Positions 18,714 through 26,791 of a stretch of 64,000 bases of DNA are shown piece after piece; the stretch's first letter is position 1, and the number at the start of each line of letters is the position of its first letter. Both the position numbers and the translations under genes were made by a program. Where the stretch lies: contig JACZXZ010000004.1 in the NCBI GenBank assembly GCA_022571365.1, positions 1 through 64,000 of the forward strand. Direction: 5' to 3'. The notes under the pieces were generated by a model, which had not been told where the DNA came from, did no database searches, and worked only from the letters and a program-made list of their open reading frames with translations. Origin of the DNA: Pseudomonadota bacterium. Lineage in GTDB: Bacteria > Pseudomonadota > Alphaproteobacteria > G022571365.

Positions 18714-19523
18714 TTAGCCGGTAGTGACGGTCTTGCGGCTCATCATTCCCCGGGCCGGGTTATAGCCGTAGATGGCCAGTCCCACGAAGAGCGCCAGCAC
18801 GCCCACGGTGATAAGCAGCGAGAGGAAGTTAACCTGCCCGTAGAGGGCGAAGCGGATGGTTTCCACCGCATGGGTGAAGGGGTTGGCCAAACAGATCTGG
18901 TAGAGCAGCAGGCTCGACTCCTTCATTTTCCACAGCGGATACAGCGCCGAGGACAGGAAGAACATGGGGAAGATCACGAAGTTCATGATCCCGGCGAAGT
19001 TCTCGAGCTGCTTGATGACCGAGGACAGCAGCATGCCGAGCCCGCCCAGCATGAGGCCCGAAACCACCAGGGCCGGAAACAGGGTCAAATAGCCGAGGGG
19101 CGGCATCTCGATCCCGAAGAAGTAGGCGATCAGAAGAAAGGCATACACCTGGAGGATCGAGACGAAGGCGCCGGCGAGGAGTTTGCACATAAGCAGGTAC
19201 CAGCGTGGCAAGGGACTGACCAGCAGGGTGCGCATGCTGCCCATCTCGCGGTCGTAGACCATGGAGAGCGAACTTTGCATGCCGTTGAAGAGCTGGATCA
19301 TGCCGATCAGCCCGGGGATGATATAGACCTCGAAGGTCACATAGGTCTCATAGGGCGGGATGATGGAGAGGCCGAGGGCGGCGCGGAACCCGGCGGCGAA
19401 GACCAGCAGCCAGACCAGGGGCCTGACCAGCGCCGCAACGAAGCGTTCGCGCTGGTGCACGAAGCGCAGCGCCTCGCGCGACACGATACCCAGGAAGCAG
19501 CGATAGTAATGGGTGGCCGTCAC
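18714..19523 (-). CDS. ABC-2 type transporter permease of PQQ/alcohol-dehydrogenase-associated system (PedB/Lut-like)
   Basis: 269 aa polytopic; MVYDREMGSMRTLLVSPLPRWYLL; operon context. Confidence 0.8.
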   Translation of the reverse strand: MTATHYYRCFLGIVSREALRFVHQRERFVAALVRPLVWLLVFAAGFRAALGLSIIPPYETYVTFEVYIIPGLIGMIQLFNGMQSSLSMVYDREMGSMRTLLVSPLPRWYLLMCKLLAGAFVSILQVYAFLLIAYFFGIEMPPLGYLTLFPALVVSGLMLGGLGMLLSSVIKQLENFAGIMNFVIFPMFFLSSALYPLWKMKESSLLLYQICLANPFTHAVETIRFALYGQVNFLSLLITVGVLALFVGLAIYGYNPARGMMSRKTVTTG

Positions 19524-20356
19524 GGCCCCGAGTCCGCCTCATCGCCGGTGAGAACGTCGAATGCCTCGCCGACGCTATTCACCCCGGCGGCTCGGTTGAC
19601 GTCGTTGACGCTGCCCTGTGCCCGGATCAAGCCCTTGTGCAGCATGATGACGCGGTCGTCGTCGAACACCTCGTCGATCAGATGGGTCGCCCACAGCACG
19701 GCGATGCCGTCCTCGCGGCATAGGCGGTGTACATGCTCGACGATCCCCCGGCGGGTGGGCACGTCGAGACCCACCGTGGGCTCGTCCAGCAGGAGCACCC
19801 GCGGGCGGTGCAAAAGCGCGCGGGCGATCTCCACCCGCCGCCGGTGGCCGCCGTTGAGCCGCCGCACCTTCTCCCCCCGCCGCTCATACATCCCGAGGCG
19901 GGTCAGCTCGGTCTCGATGCGATGTTGCGCCTCCTGCCGCCCCATGCCGTGGAGGGCGGCGTGGTAAAGAAGGTTGTGCCGCACCGTCAGGTCGAGATCC
20001 AGGGTCGGCTGCTGGAACACCACGCCGATCTGGGCCAGGGCCCGCGTCGGCCGCCGGCGCACATCCGCGCCTTTGATCCGGATCGTGCCATTGCGGCTCT
20101 CGTAGAGATGGGTGATGAGCGAGAACAGCGTGGTCTTGCCGGCACCGTTGGGGCCCAGGAGGACGACGAACTCCCCCGGCTGGATGGCGAATGAGATCTC
20201 TTCAAGGGCGAAGCGGTTGCCGAAGCTGTAGCTGAGCCCCGCTACCTCGAGGGCGGCGCCATCCGTCGCATCCGCCGCCAGGTTGCCGCGCGCCTGCTCC
20301 GTCACGGGCGTGCCTCCCGCTGCCCTGGCCGGCCGGGGCGCTGCCGTCCAGCCCAC
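19520..20356 (-). CDS. ABC transporter ATP-binding protein of PQQ-associated system (PedA1-like)
   Basis: GPNGAGKTTLFSLI Walker A, LNGGHRRRVEIARALL, LLLDEPTVGLD. Confidence 0.85.
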   Translation of the reverse strand: MGWTAAPRPARAAGGTPVTEQARGNLAADATDGAALEVAGLSYSFGNRFALEEISFAIQPGEFVVLLGPNGAGKTTLFSLITHLYESRNGTIRIKGADVRRRPTRALAQIGVVFQQPTLDLDLTVRHNLLYHAALHGMGRQEAQHRIETELTRLGMYERRGEKVRRLNGGHRRRVEIARALLHRPRVLLLDEPTVGLDVPTRRGIVEHVHRLCREDGIAVLWATHLIDEVFDDDRVIMLHKGLIRAQGSVNDVNRAAGVNSVGEAFDVLTGDEADSGP

Positions 20357-20387
20357 CGGGGCCGGCGGTGTCCTGCGCCCGACCGGC

Positions 20388-21410
20388 TCATGGCCTGACC
20401 GCGACGCCCCAGGGAAAGCGCCCCACGGTGATGGATTTGGTCACCTTTAGCCGCCCAACGTCGATCACCGAAACGTCGTTGCTGCGTCCGTTGGTGGTGA
20501 ACAGCAGCGACTCGTCGGGGCTGAAGGCGAGCTGCCACACCCGCTGGCCGACAAGCAGGTAGTCCTCCACCTCGTATGTGCGGGCGTCGATCACCGCCAC
20601 CCGGTTGGCCGGGCCGAGCGCGACGAAGGCCCATCTCCCATCGGAGGTGAGCCGCACGCCCACCGGCTGGATGCCCTCCCGCGAGATGCCTGGGATCGAA
20701 AACCCGATGACCTTGACGATCTCGCGCGTGGCCGCGTCGATGACGCTGACCGTTCCGCCGACCTCCGAGCTCACCCATAGATAGCGGCCGTCGTGATTGA
20801 ACTGGGCATAACGGGGGCGTGCGTCGACCAGCACGTTGCTCACTATCTCCATGGTCTCGGTGTCGATGAAATGGGCCATGTTGGTGGTTTCGGAGGTGTT
20901 GACGAGCCACCTGCCGTCGGGGCTGATGGCCAGGCCCTCGGGCTCCACGCCGACGGGGATTTCGGCCAGCACGGTGCGCTCTTCGATATCCACCACGGTG
21001 ACCAGGTTGTCGTCCTCGTTCGCGATGTAAAGAATGCGGCCGTCGGGATGGAGCACGAACACCTCGGGGTCGGGGCCGGAAGGAATCTCACCCACCACGG
21101 TCAGGGTTTCCAGATCCAGCACCTGCACCGTGTCGTCGTCGCTGGCGCAAATGTAAAGTTGGCGGTTGTCGGCGCTGAAGCCGATCCCGCGCGGTCGCCG
21201 CCCGACCGGCACCGTCTCCACCACCTCGAGAGTGTCGCCGTCTATGATGCTGATCGTGTTGTCCTTCTCGTTCGAGACGTAGATGGTGATGGCCTCGGCC
21301 GTGGGAAGCGGCGCAATGGCGAAAGCCACAAGAAAAGCCACAAGAGCGGCCAGCACCGACGCGGCTCTTAGGGCTTTCCTTGCTATTCGCGGTTGCGCTT
21401 TGTTTCGCAA
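20388..21410 (-). CDS. PQQ-dependent catabolism-associated YVTN beta-propeller protein (PedA2-like)
   Basis: Signal peptide; repeats IYVSNEKDNTISIIDGDTLEVVETVPVGRRPRGIGFS. Confidence 0.85.
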   Translation of the reverse strand: MRNKAQPRIARKALRAASVLAALVAFLVAFAIAPLPTAEAITIYVSNEKDNTISIIDGDTLEVVETVPVGRRPRGIGFSADNRQLYICASDDDTVQVLDLETLTVVGEIPSGPDPEVFVLHPDGRILYIANEDDNLVTVVDIEERTVLAEIPVGVEPEGLAISPDGRWLVNTSETTNMAHFIDTETMEIVSNVLVDARPRYAQFNHDGRYLWVSSEVGGTVSVIDAATREIVKVIGFSIPGISREGIQPVGVRLTSDGRWAFVALGPANRVAVIDARTYEVEDYLLVGQRVWQLAFSPDESLLFTTNGRSNDVSVIDVGRLKVTKSITVGRFPWGVAVRP

Positions 21411-21535
21411 AGCGCTGTCTCCTCTTGGCTAGTTCCTCCCGTCACAGGAGGTTGATTCGACGAAGATGGGCGCCGAAAGCATCGGGACAATTTACCACAA
21501 ACACGTCCGATGCGTGGACCTGTCATTCGATTGCG

Positions 21536-22798
21536 TTAATCCAGCTCACAGCCTGACTCAGGCCGGTCATAGCCAAGGGTGTCGAGCTCGGTGTACTGGT
21601 GGAGGAACCCTCTCTGGGGCGAGACCGAAACCAGGGTCCTTGGCGCCGCGAGCAGAACCGGCTGGCGTAGCTGCCCGTTCCAGGGACGGAAGGAGAGCGC
21701 CACGCCCTTGAACGCGGCGAGGGCAAACTCGGGTCCGCGCAGATATGCCGCCACCTTGTCGAACGCCGTGGATTGGGCCCGCGTCGCGGCCTCGCCGATG
21801 ACCCGCACCGCCGCCCATACCGCGTGGTCGAGCGGAGTCATCCAGCGCCCGACCAGCTTGTGGAACCGCCTCTGGAGTTGCCATCCGCCCCATTGCTCAT
21901 GGGTGCGGTGCCACATGGTCGGCACCAGGCCCTGGGTGCCGGCCACCAGCCTGGGCTCCCAGGTGCGATAGATCAGGTACTCGCCGAACTCGCCGATCTC
22001 GTCGGCGACGATCAGGACGTCATAGTCGATCCCCTGGGTGAAGACCGGCATCTCCGCCTGGGCGGTACGTCTGGCGTCGGGACCATAGTCCCAGACCTTT
22101 TCGGCTACGATCTTGCCGCCGAAGCGCCCGGCGGCGCGCCGCACCGCGGCGGCGAACAGCCGGTCTTCATCCCGCCGCCCCACCACCAGGAACCATTTGC
22201 GCCACTTCTTCCAAATCAGATACTGCGCCAGCGCGTCGGCCAGCATGGCGCGGCTGGGCAGGATGTGCAGGACGTTGGGGCGACAGTCGGCGTTGCGCAA
22301 GGTGTCGTCGGACGCACCGGCGTTGTAGATCAGAACCCCCTGCGCCTCGGGCAAATCGGCGAGCTTGAGTAGCTTGTCCGTGGGCAGGTTGGTGATGACA
22401 TGGCGATAGCCTTGCCCCACCAACTCGCGGAACGCCGCCACCATGTCGCCGTCGACGGGCACCACGACTTCGAAAAATTCGAACTTCTGGTTGGTGAATT
22501 GGCCGGTGGTGTTGTTGTCGGCGATCGCCAAGCGGCCGCCCTGAAGGCCTTCATCCTGCGGGGGTTCGTCGAGACCGTAGATCACCGATGGGCGCTCCAC
22601 CTCTTGGGTGAAGTAGACGATGCGCAGGGTCTCGACGTCCTCCTCCGCGGCCGCCGGGGGCAAACCCAGATACAGCAGAGCCAACGACGCGACGATGCCA
22701 CGGATCAGAGCCCAACCGCCGGAACCGGCGCGGCTGCGGCCGGCGCAGAGACCGGGATCAGCGCTTGTCCGTGCGGTAGCGACAGGGAAAAAGATCAT
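21536..22798 (-). CDS. ABC transporter substrate-binding protein, PQQ-dependent alcohol dehydrogenase system (PedC-like)
   Basis: LRIVYFTQEVERPSVIYGLDEPPQDEGLQGGRLAIADNNTTGQF; start position uncertain. Confidence 0.75.
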   Translation of the reverse strand: MIFFPVATARTSADPGLCAGRSRAGSGGWALIRGIVASLALLYLGLPPAAAEEDVETLRIVYFTQEVERPSVIYGLDEPPQDEGLQGGRLAIADNNTTGQFTNQKFEFFEVVVPVDGDMVAAFRELVGQGYRHVITNLPTDKLLKLADLPEAQGVLIYNAGASDDTLRNADCRPNVLHILPSRAMLADALAQYLIWKKWRKWFLVVGRRDEDRLFAAAVRRAAGRFGGKIVAEKVWDYGPDARRTAQAEMPVFTQGIDYDVLIVADEIGEFGEYLIYRTWEPRLVAGTQGLVPTMWHRTHEQWGGWQLQRRFHKLVGRWMTPLDHAVWAAVRVIGEAATRAQSTAFDKVAAYLRGPEFALAAFKGVALSFRPWNGQLRQPVLLAAPRTLVSVSPQRGFLHQYTELDTLGYDRPESGCELD

Positions 22799-23150
22799 GT
22801 CCCAACGCCTCCCATGGGAATCTTCCTGGTCTCGATTCTTCGAGTGGGCCACGCCCCTGGCGTATGATCCGGCCTCGCACCAACGAGGCGATGCGCTGGT
22901 CCTTCGGCGACTCGGCCCCCTGGAGCCGCCGGGTCGGTATGTCATATAATCCCTTGCATTGCATCCCGCTTCGCATAGATAATGCGTCTGTCGCGCCTTC
23001 GGAAATTCCAAGGTTCGGAAATTTCGAGGAATGAAGATAGAGGAATGAAGATATAGGGAGGATACAATGAGGCAAGTCTGGCGTAAGCCCAAGATCGTCG
23101 AGATCGCCGTCGGGATGGAGATTAACTGCTACGCTTGCGCCGAGCTAGAC
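22706..23150. repeat. Right arm of ~430-bp inverted repeat
   Basis: See 18116..18546. Confidence 0.85.
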
Positions 23151-23156
23151 ACCTAG
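23067..23156 (+). CDS. pqqA: PqqA precursor peptide heading pqqBCDE
   Basis: MRQVWRKPKIVEIAVGMEINCYACAELDT*; immediately upstream of pqqB; missed by ORF track. Confidence 0.9.
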   Translation: MRQVWRKPKIVEIAVGMEINCYACAELDT

Positions 23157-23201
23157 ACATATGCCCGACCAGCGGGAAGCGGGCAATCGTGGAAGGGCGT
23201 A

Positions 23202-24131
23202 GTGTGGGTGCTCGTTTTGGGCTCGGCCGCAGGCGGCGGCTTTCCTCAGTGGAACTGTAACTGCTTAAACTGCCGGCGTGTCTGGGCCGGGGACGACGCG
23301 GTTGTGCCCCAAACACAATCGTCCGTTGCCGTGAGCTCGGGTGACGGCTCGTGGTTTCTTCTGAACGCGTCGCCCGACCTGCGTGAGCAGATTATCAAAA
23401 ATGCCGAGTTGCATCCGCTTGAGGGCAATCGCCACAGCCCGATCGTAGGTGTTGTCCTTACAAATGCTGATGTCGACCACGTGGCCGGGCTGCTGACCCT
23501 GCGGGAAAGGCAGCCGCTGGTGGTATACGGCACCGATAGAGTGCAAAGAGTCCTGAGCGGTAACAGCATTTTCGGCGTGCTCGATCCGGATTTGGTGCGA
23601 CGCCAGACCCTCGAAATCGGAAGTCCGGTATCCCTGACCTTGCCGGACGGGCGGCCCAGCGGCATCGAGGTCGAGGCCCTGGCGGTTCCCGGCAAGGTGG
23701 CCCTGTATCTGGAAGACCCGCAGGCAGGACCGAATTTCGGTTCTGTCACGGAGGACACGATCGGCCTCAGGGTGGCGGAAACGGGGACGGAGCAGGGCTT
23801 CTATTACATCCCGGGCTGCGCGGCCATGACCCCGGAGCTTTGCGAGCGGCTTCGCGGCGCGCGGTTGGTCCTGTTCGATGGGACGCTATGGAAGGACGAC
23901 GAGATGATCACCGCCGGCGTCGGGACGAAAACGGGCAAGCGGATGGGGCATATGAGCATTTCGGGGCCGGACGGAACCCTCGATGCGTTTGCGACTCTCG
24001 GAGTGGAGCGTAAGGTGTTCATACACGTGAACAACACCAATCCCATCTTGCTCCCTGATTCGCCGGAGCGGGCCGCGGTCGAGGCGGCGGGCTGGGTGGT
24101 GGCCTACGACGGCATGGAGATCCGGCTGTGA
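23202..24131 (+). CDS. pqqB: PqqB
   Basis: MWVLVLGSAAGGGFPQWNCNCLNCRRVWAG; MBL-fold; GTG start. Confidence 0.95.
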   Translation: MWVLVLGSAAGGGFPQWNCNCLNCRRVWAGDDAVVPQTQSSVAVSSGDGSWFLLNASPDLREQIIKNAELHPLEGNRHSPIVGVVLTNADVDHVAGLLTLRERQPLVVYGTDRVQRVLSGNSIFGVLDPDLVRRQTLEIGSPVSLTLPDGRPSGIEVEALAVPGKVALYLEDPQAGPNFGSVTEDTIGLRVAETGTEQGFYYIPGCAAMTPELCERLRGARLVLFDGTLWKDDEMITAGVGTKTGKRMGHMSISGPDGTLDAFATLGVERKVFIHVNNTNPILLPDSPERAAVEAAGWVVAYDGMEIRL

Positions 24132-24865
24132 CGGAGGTGTTGAACCCCGACGAGCTTGAGCGTCGCCTCCGGGAGATTGGGGCGGAGCGCTACCACAACC
24201 ATCACCCGTTTCACAAGTTGCTGCACGCCGGCAAGCTGAACCGCGGGCAGGTCCAGGCTTGGGCGCTCAACCGTTATTATTACCAAAGCCGCATCCCGAT
24301 AAAGGATGCGGCTTTGGTCTCGCGCCTGACCGACCCGGCGCTGCGCCGCGAGTGGCGCCGGCGGATCGTCGACCACGACGGGGAGGCGCCGGATGACGGC
24401 GGCATCGCGCGCTGGTTGACCTTGACCGACGGTCTGGGACTCGACCGCGCTTGCGTGGAATCGACGCGCGGCGTCCTGCCGGCCACCAAGTTCGCCGTCG
24501 ATGCCTATGTTCAGTTTGTCCGCGGGCGCTCCATTCTCGAAGCCATCGCCTCGTCCCTCACCGAGTTGTTCTCGGCCGGCATCATTTCCGAGCGCGTGGC
24601 CGGCATGCTGGCGAACTACTCGTTCGTGGACGAGCAGGCGTTAGCCTATTTCAACGCGCGCTTGACCCAGGCGCCGCGCGACTCTGAGTTCGCGCTCGCC
24701 TATGTGAAGCGCGAGGCGCGCACGCCCGATCAACAGCAGGCGGTGTTGGACGCCCTGGTTTTCAAATGCGATCTGCTGTGGGCGCAGCTCGATGCGCTCT
24801 ACCACGCTTACGTCGAGCCGGGGCACGTTCCCCCGGGGGCCTTCGTGCCGGACGGGGTGGGATGA
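24128..24865 (+). CDS. pqqC: PqqC, pyrroloquinoline-quinone synthase
   Basis: RYHNHHPFHKLLHAGKLNRGQVQAWALNRYYYQSRIPIKDA. Confidence 0.95.
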   Translation: MTEVLNPDELERRLREIGAERYHNHHPFHKLLHAGKLNRGQVQAWALNRYYYQSRIPIKDAALVSRLTDPALRREWRRRIVDHDGEAPDDGGIARWLTLTDGLGLDRACVESTRGVLPATKFAVDAYVQFVRGRSILEAIASSLTELFSAGIISERVAGMLANYSFVDEQALAYFNARLTQAPRDSEFALAYVKREARTPDQQQAVLDALVFKCDLLWAQLDALYHAYVEPGHVPPGAFVPDGVG

Positions 24866-25149
24866 ACCGCCGCGTGGTCATAGAGCTCACCTCGATGCCG
24901 CGCCTGCCGCGGCACGTCAAGCTGCGCTTTGACAAGCAACGGAATCGCTGGATCATTCTGGCGCCCGAACGCGTGCTCGTGCCCGACGAGATCGCCCTCG
25001 AAGTCGTCAAACGCTGTACCGGCAAGGCCAGTGTGGCGGCCGTCGTCGAAGACCTTGCCGCAAGCTTCGACGCCCCGCGCGAGGAGATCGAATCAGACGT
25101 GACCCGTCTTCTCCAAGACCTCGCCGACAAGGGATTCGTGGTGACATGA
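24862..25149 (+). CDS. pqqD: PqqD
   Basis: [56 protein letters not shown] overlap. Confidence 0.9.
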   Translation: MNRRVVIELTSMPRLPRHVKLRFDKQRNRWIILAPERVLVPDEIALEVVKRCTGKASVAAVVEDLAASFDAPREEIESDVTRLLQDLADKGFVVT

Positions 25150-26240
25150 GCGCGCCCGACCCACCTCTCGCGGTGCTCGCCGAGCTCACCCATCGGTGCC
25201 CGTTGCAGTGCCCTTACTGCTCGAACCCGGTGGACCTGGAGCGCGCGAGTAGTGAGCTCGACACCGCGACCTGGTGCCGGGTCCTCGATGAGGCTGCCGA
25301 GATGGGCGTGCTCCAGGTCCACTTCTCGGGCGGCGAGCCAACCGTGCGCAAGGACCTCGAAGAGCTCGTGCGCCATGCGACGCGGGGCGGGCTTTACAGC
25401 AACCTGATCACCGCCGGGGTGCTGCTCGATGAGGCGCGGATCGAGGCGCTGGCCGCGGCCGGTCTCGAACACGTCCAGCTCAGCTTTCAGGACAGCGAGG
25501 CGGCCAACGCGAATCGCATCGGCGGCTTTCGGGGCGGTCATCAGAAGAAGCACCAGGTCGCCCGATGGGTGCGCAAGGCGGGGCTGCCGCTCACCGTCAA
25601 CGCCGTCGTCCACCGGCAGAACCTGGACCATCTCGAAGACATCATCGAGATGGCGGTCGCGCTCGACGCGGAGCGGCTGGAGGTGGCGCATGTGCAGTAT
25701 TACGGCTGGGCGCTGAAGAACCGCGCGGCGTTCCTGCCGACGCGGGCACAGCTCGACGCCGCCACCGCGGTTGTCGCCGCGGCGCGCGAGCGGCTCAAGG
25801 GCACCCTGGTGATCGACTATGTCGTGCCGGATTACTACGCGCGCTGGCCCAAGGCCTGCATGGGCGGCTGGGGACGGCACTTCCTCAACATCACCCCGGC
25901 CGGCAAGGTCTTGCCCTGCCACGCGGCCGAGAGCATTCCAAGCTTGCGTTTCGACACGGTCGCCGAACGGCCGCTGGCCGAGATCTGGGCTCAGTCCGAG
26001 GCGTTCCAGCGCTTCCGCGGCACCGACTGGATGCCGGAGCTCTGCCACTCGTGCGCGCGGCGGGAGATCGACTGGGGCGGGTGCCGATGCCAGGCCTTCG
26101 CGCTTACCGGGGACGCCGCCAACACCGACCCGGCCTGCCAGCTCTCGTCCCTGCACGAGGGCGTCTACGCCCTGGCCGAGCGGGAGGCCGGCGCCCCGCC
26201 TCCGGCCTTCACCTATCGGCGCATCGGCGGAGCGGCCTAG
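25146..26240 (+). CDS. pqqE: PqqE radical SAM/SPASM, paralog 2 (canonical)
   Basis: [86 protein letters not shown]. Confidence 0.95.
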   Translation: MSAPDPPLAVLAELTHRCPLQCPYCSNPVDLERASSELDTATWCRVLDEAAEMGVLQVHFSGGEPTVRKDLEELVRHATRGGLYSNLITAGVLLDEARIEALAAAGLEHVQLSFQDSEAANANRIGGFRGGHQKKHQVARWVRKAGLPLTVNAVVHRQNLDHLEDIIEMAVALDAERLEVAHVQYYGWALKNRAAFLPTRAQLDAATAVVAAARERLKGTLVIDYVVPDYYARWPKACMGGWGRHFLNITPAGKVLPCHAAESIPSLRFDTVAERPLAEIWAQSEAFQRFRGTDWMPELCHSCARREIDWGGCRCQAFALTGDAANTDPACQLSSLHEGVYALAEREAGAPPPAFTYRRIGGAA

Positions 26241-26290
26241 CTACTATGCGATGCGGCACGGTAACCCTGGGATTTTCCAGCGATGCAGGG

Positions 26291-26431
26291 GATGGACCCG
26301 AGCGTCACGGAGCGGCAGGACAGGGGATGGACCCGAGCGTCACGGAGCGGCAGGACAGGGGATGGACCCGAGCGTCACGGAGCGGCAGGACAGGGGATGG
26401 ACCCGAGCGTCATGGAGCGGGCAGGACAGGG
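26291..26431. repeat. 35-bp tandem repeat, 4 copies
   Basis: Unit GATGGACCCGAGCGTCACGGAGCGGCAGGACAGGG; last copy with one substitution and one insertion. Confidence 0.95.
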
Positions 26432-26595
26432 GCATTGGAACTTGCGGCTTGGCAAGGCATGGAAGCCCGTTGCGAGTCGACCGGTCGGTGGACGGAATCC
26501 AGGAACGGGCCGTTGGAACGGAGCTGCCGAGGCCGGAGACGTCATCGGGCTTGAGCGAGGCCTTTTGGGGGCCGTCATCCAGCTATCTGACAGGG

Positions 26596-26658
26596 CCCAT
26601 ATGGGAGGCCCGGCCACGATGTCTTTGTCTTGACGTTGCCCAGGCGAATGTGCAACAT
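26596..26658 (+). promoter_or_regulatory. Candidate promoter/operator of quinoprotein dehydrogenase 2 (duplicate of 15280..15341)
   Basis: CCCATATGGG; TTGACG-17 nt-CAACAT. Confidence 0.5.
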
Positions 26659-26791
26659 GGCTTGGTTAACAATTGGGCCGATAAGCCGCGCGCGCCTGGC
26701 CGAGATCAAGGGGACAAGCAAGATCAAGGGGATGCGCAAGCGGAAAGAACGCGGATAAAACACGGCTCGAGAATCTATTGGGAGGAAAACC

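Noticed and set aside
18116-23150. Insertion sequence / composite transposon explanation of the inverted repeats
   Set aside because: No transposase ORF recognised between or beside the arms and no evident target-site duplication; the arms consist of host pqqA-region sequence.
26291-26431. Possible CRISPR array
   Set aside because: Head-to-tail 35-bp repeats without unique spacers; no cas genes.
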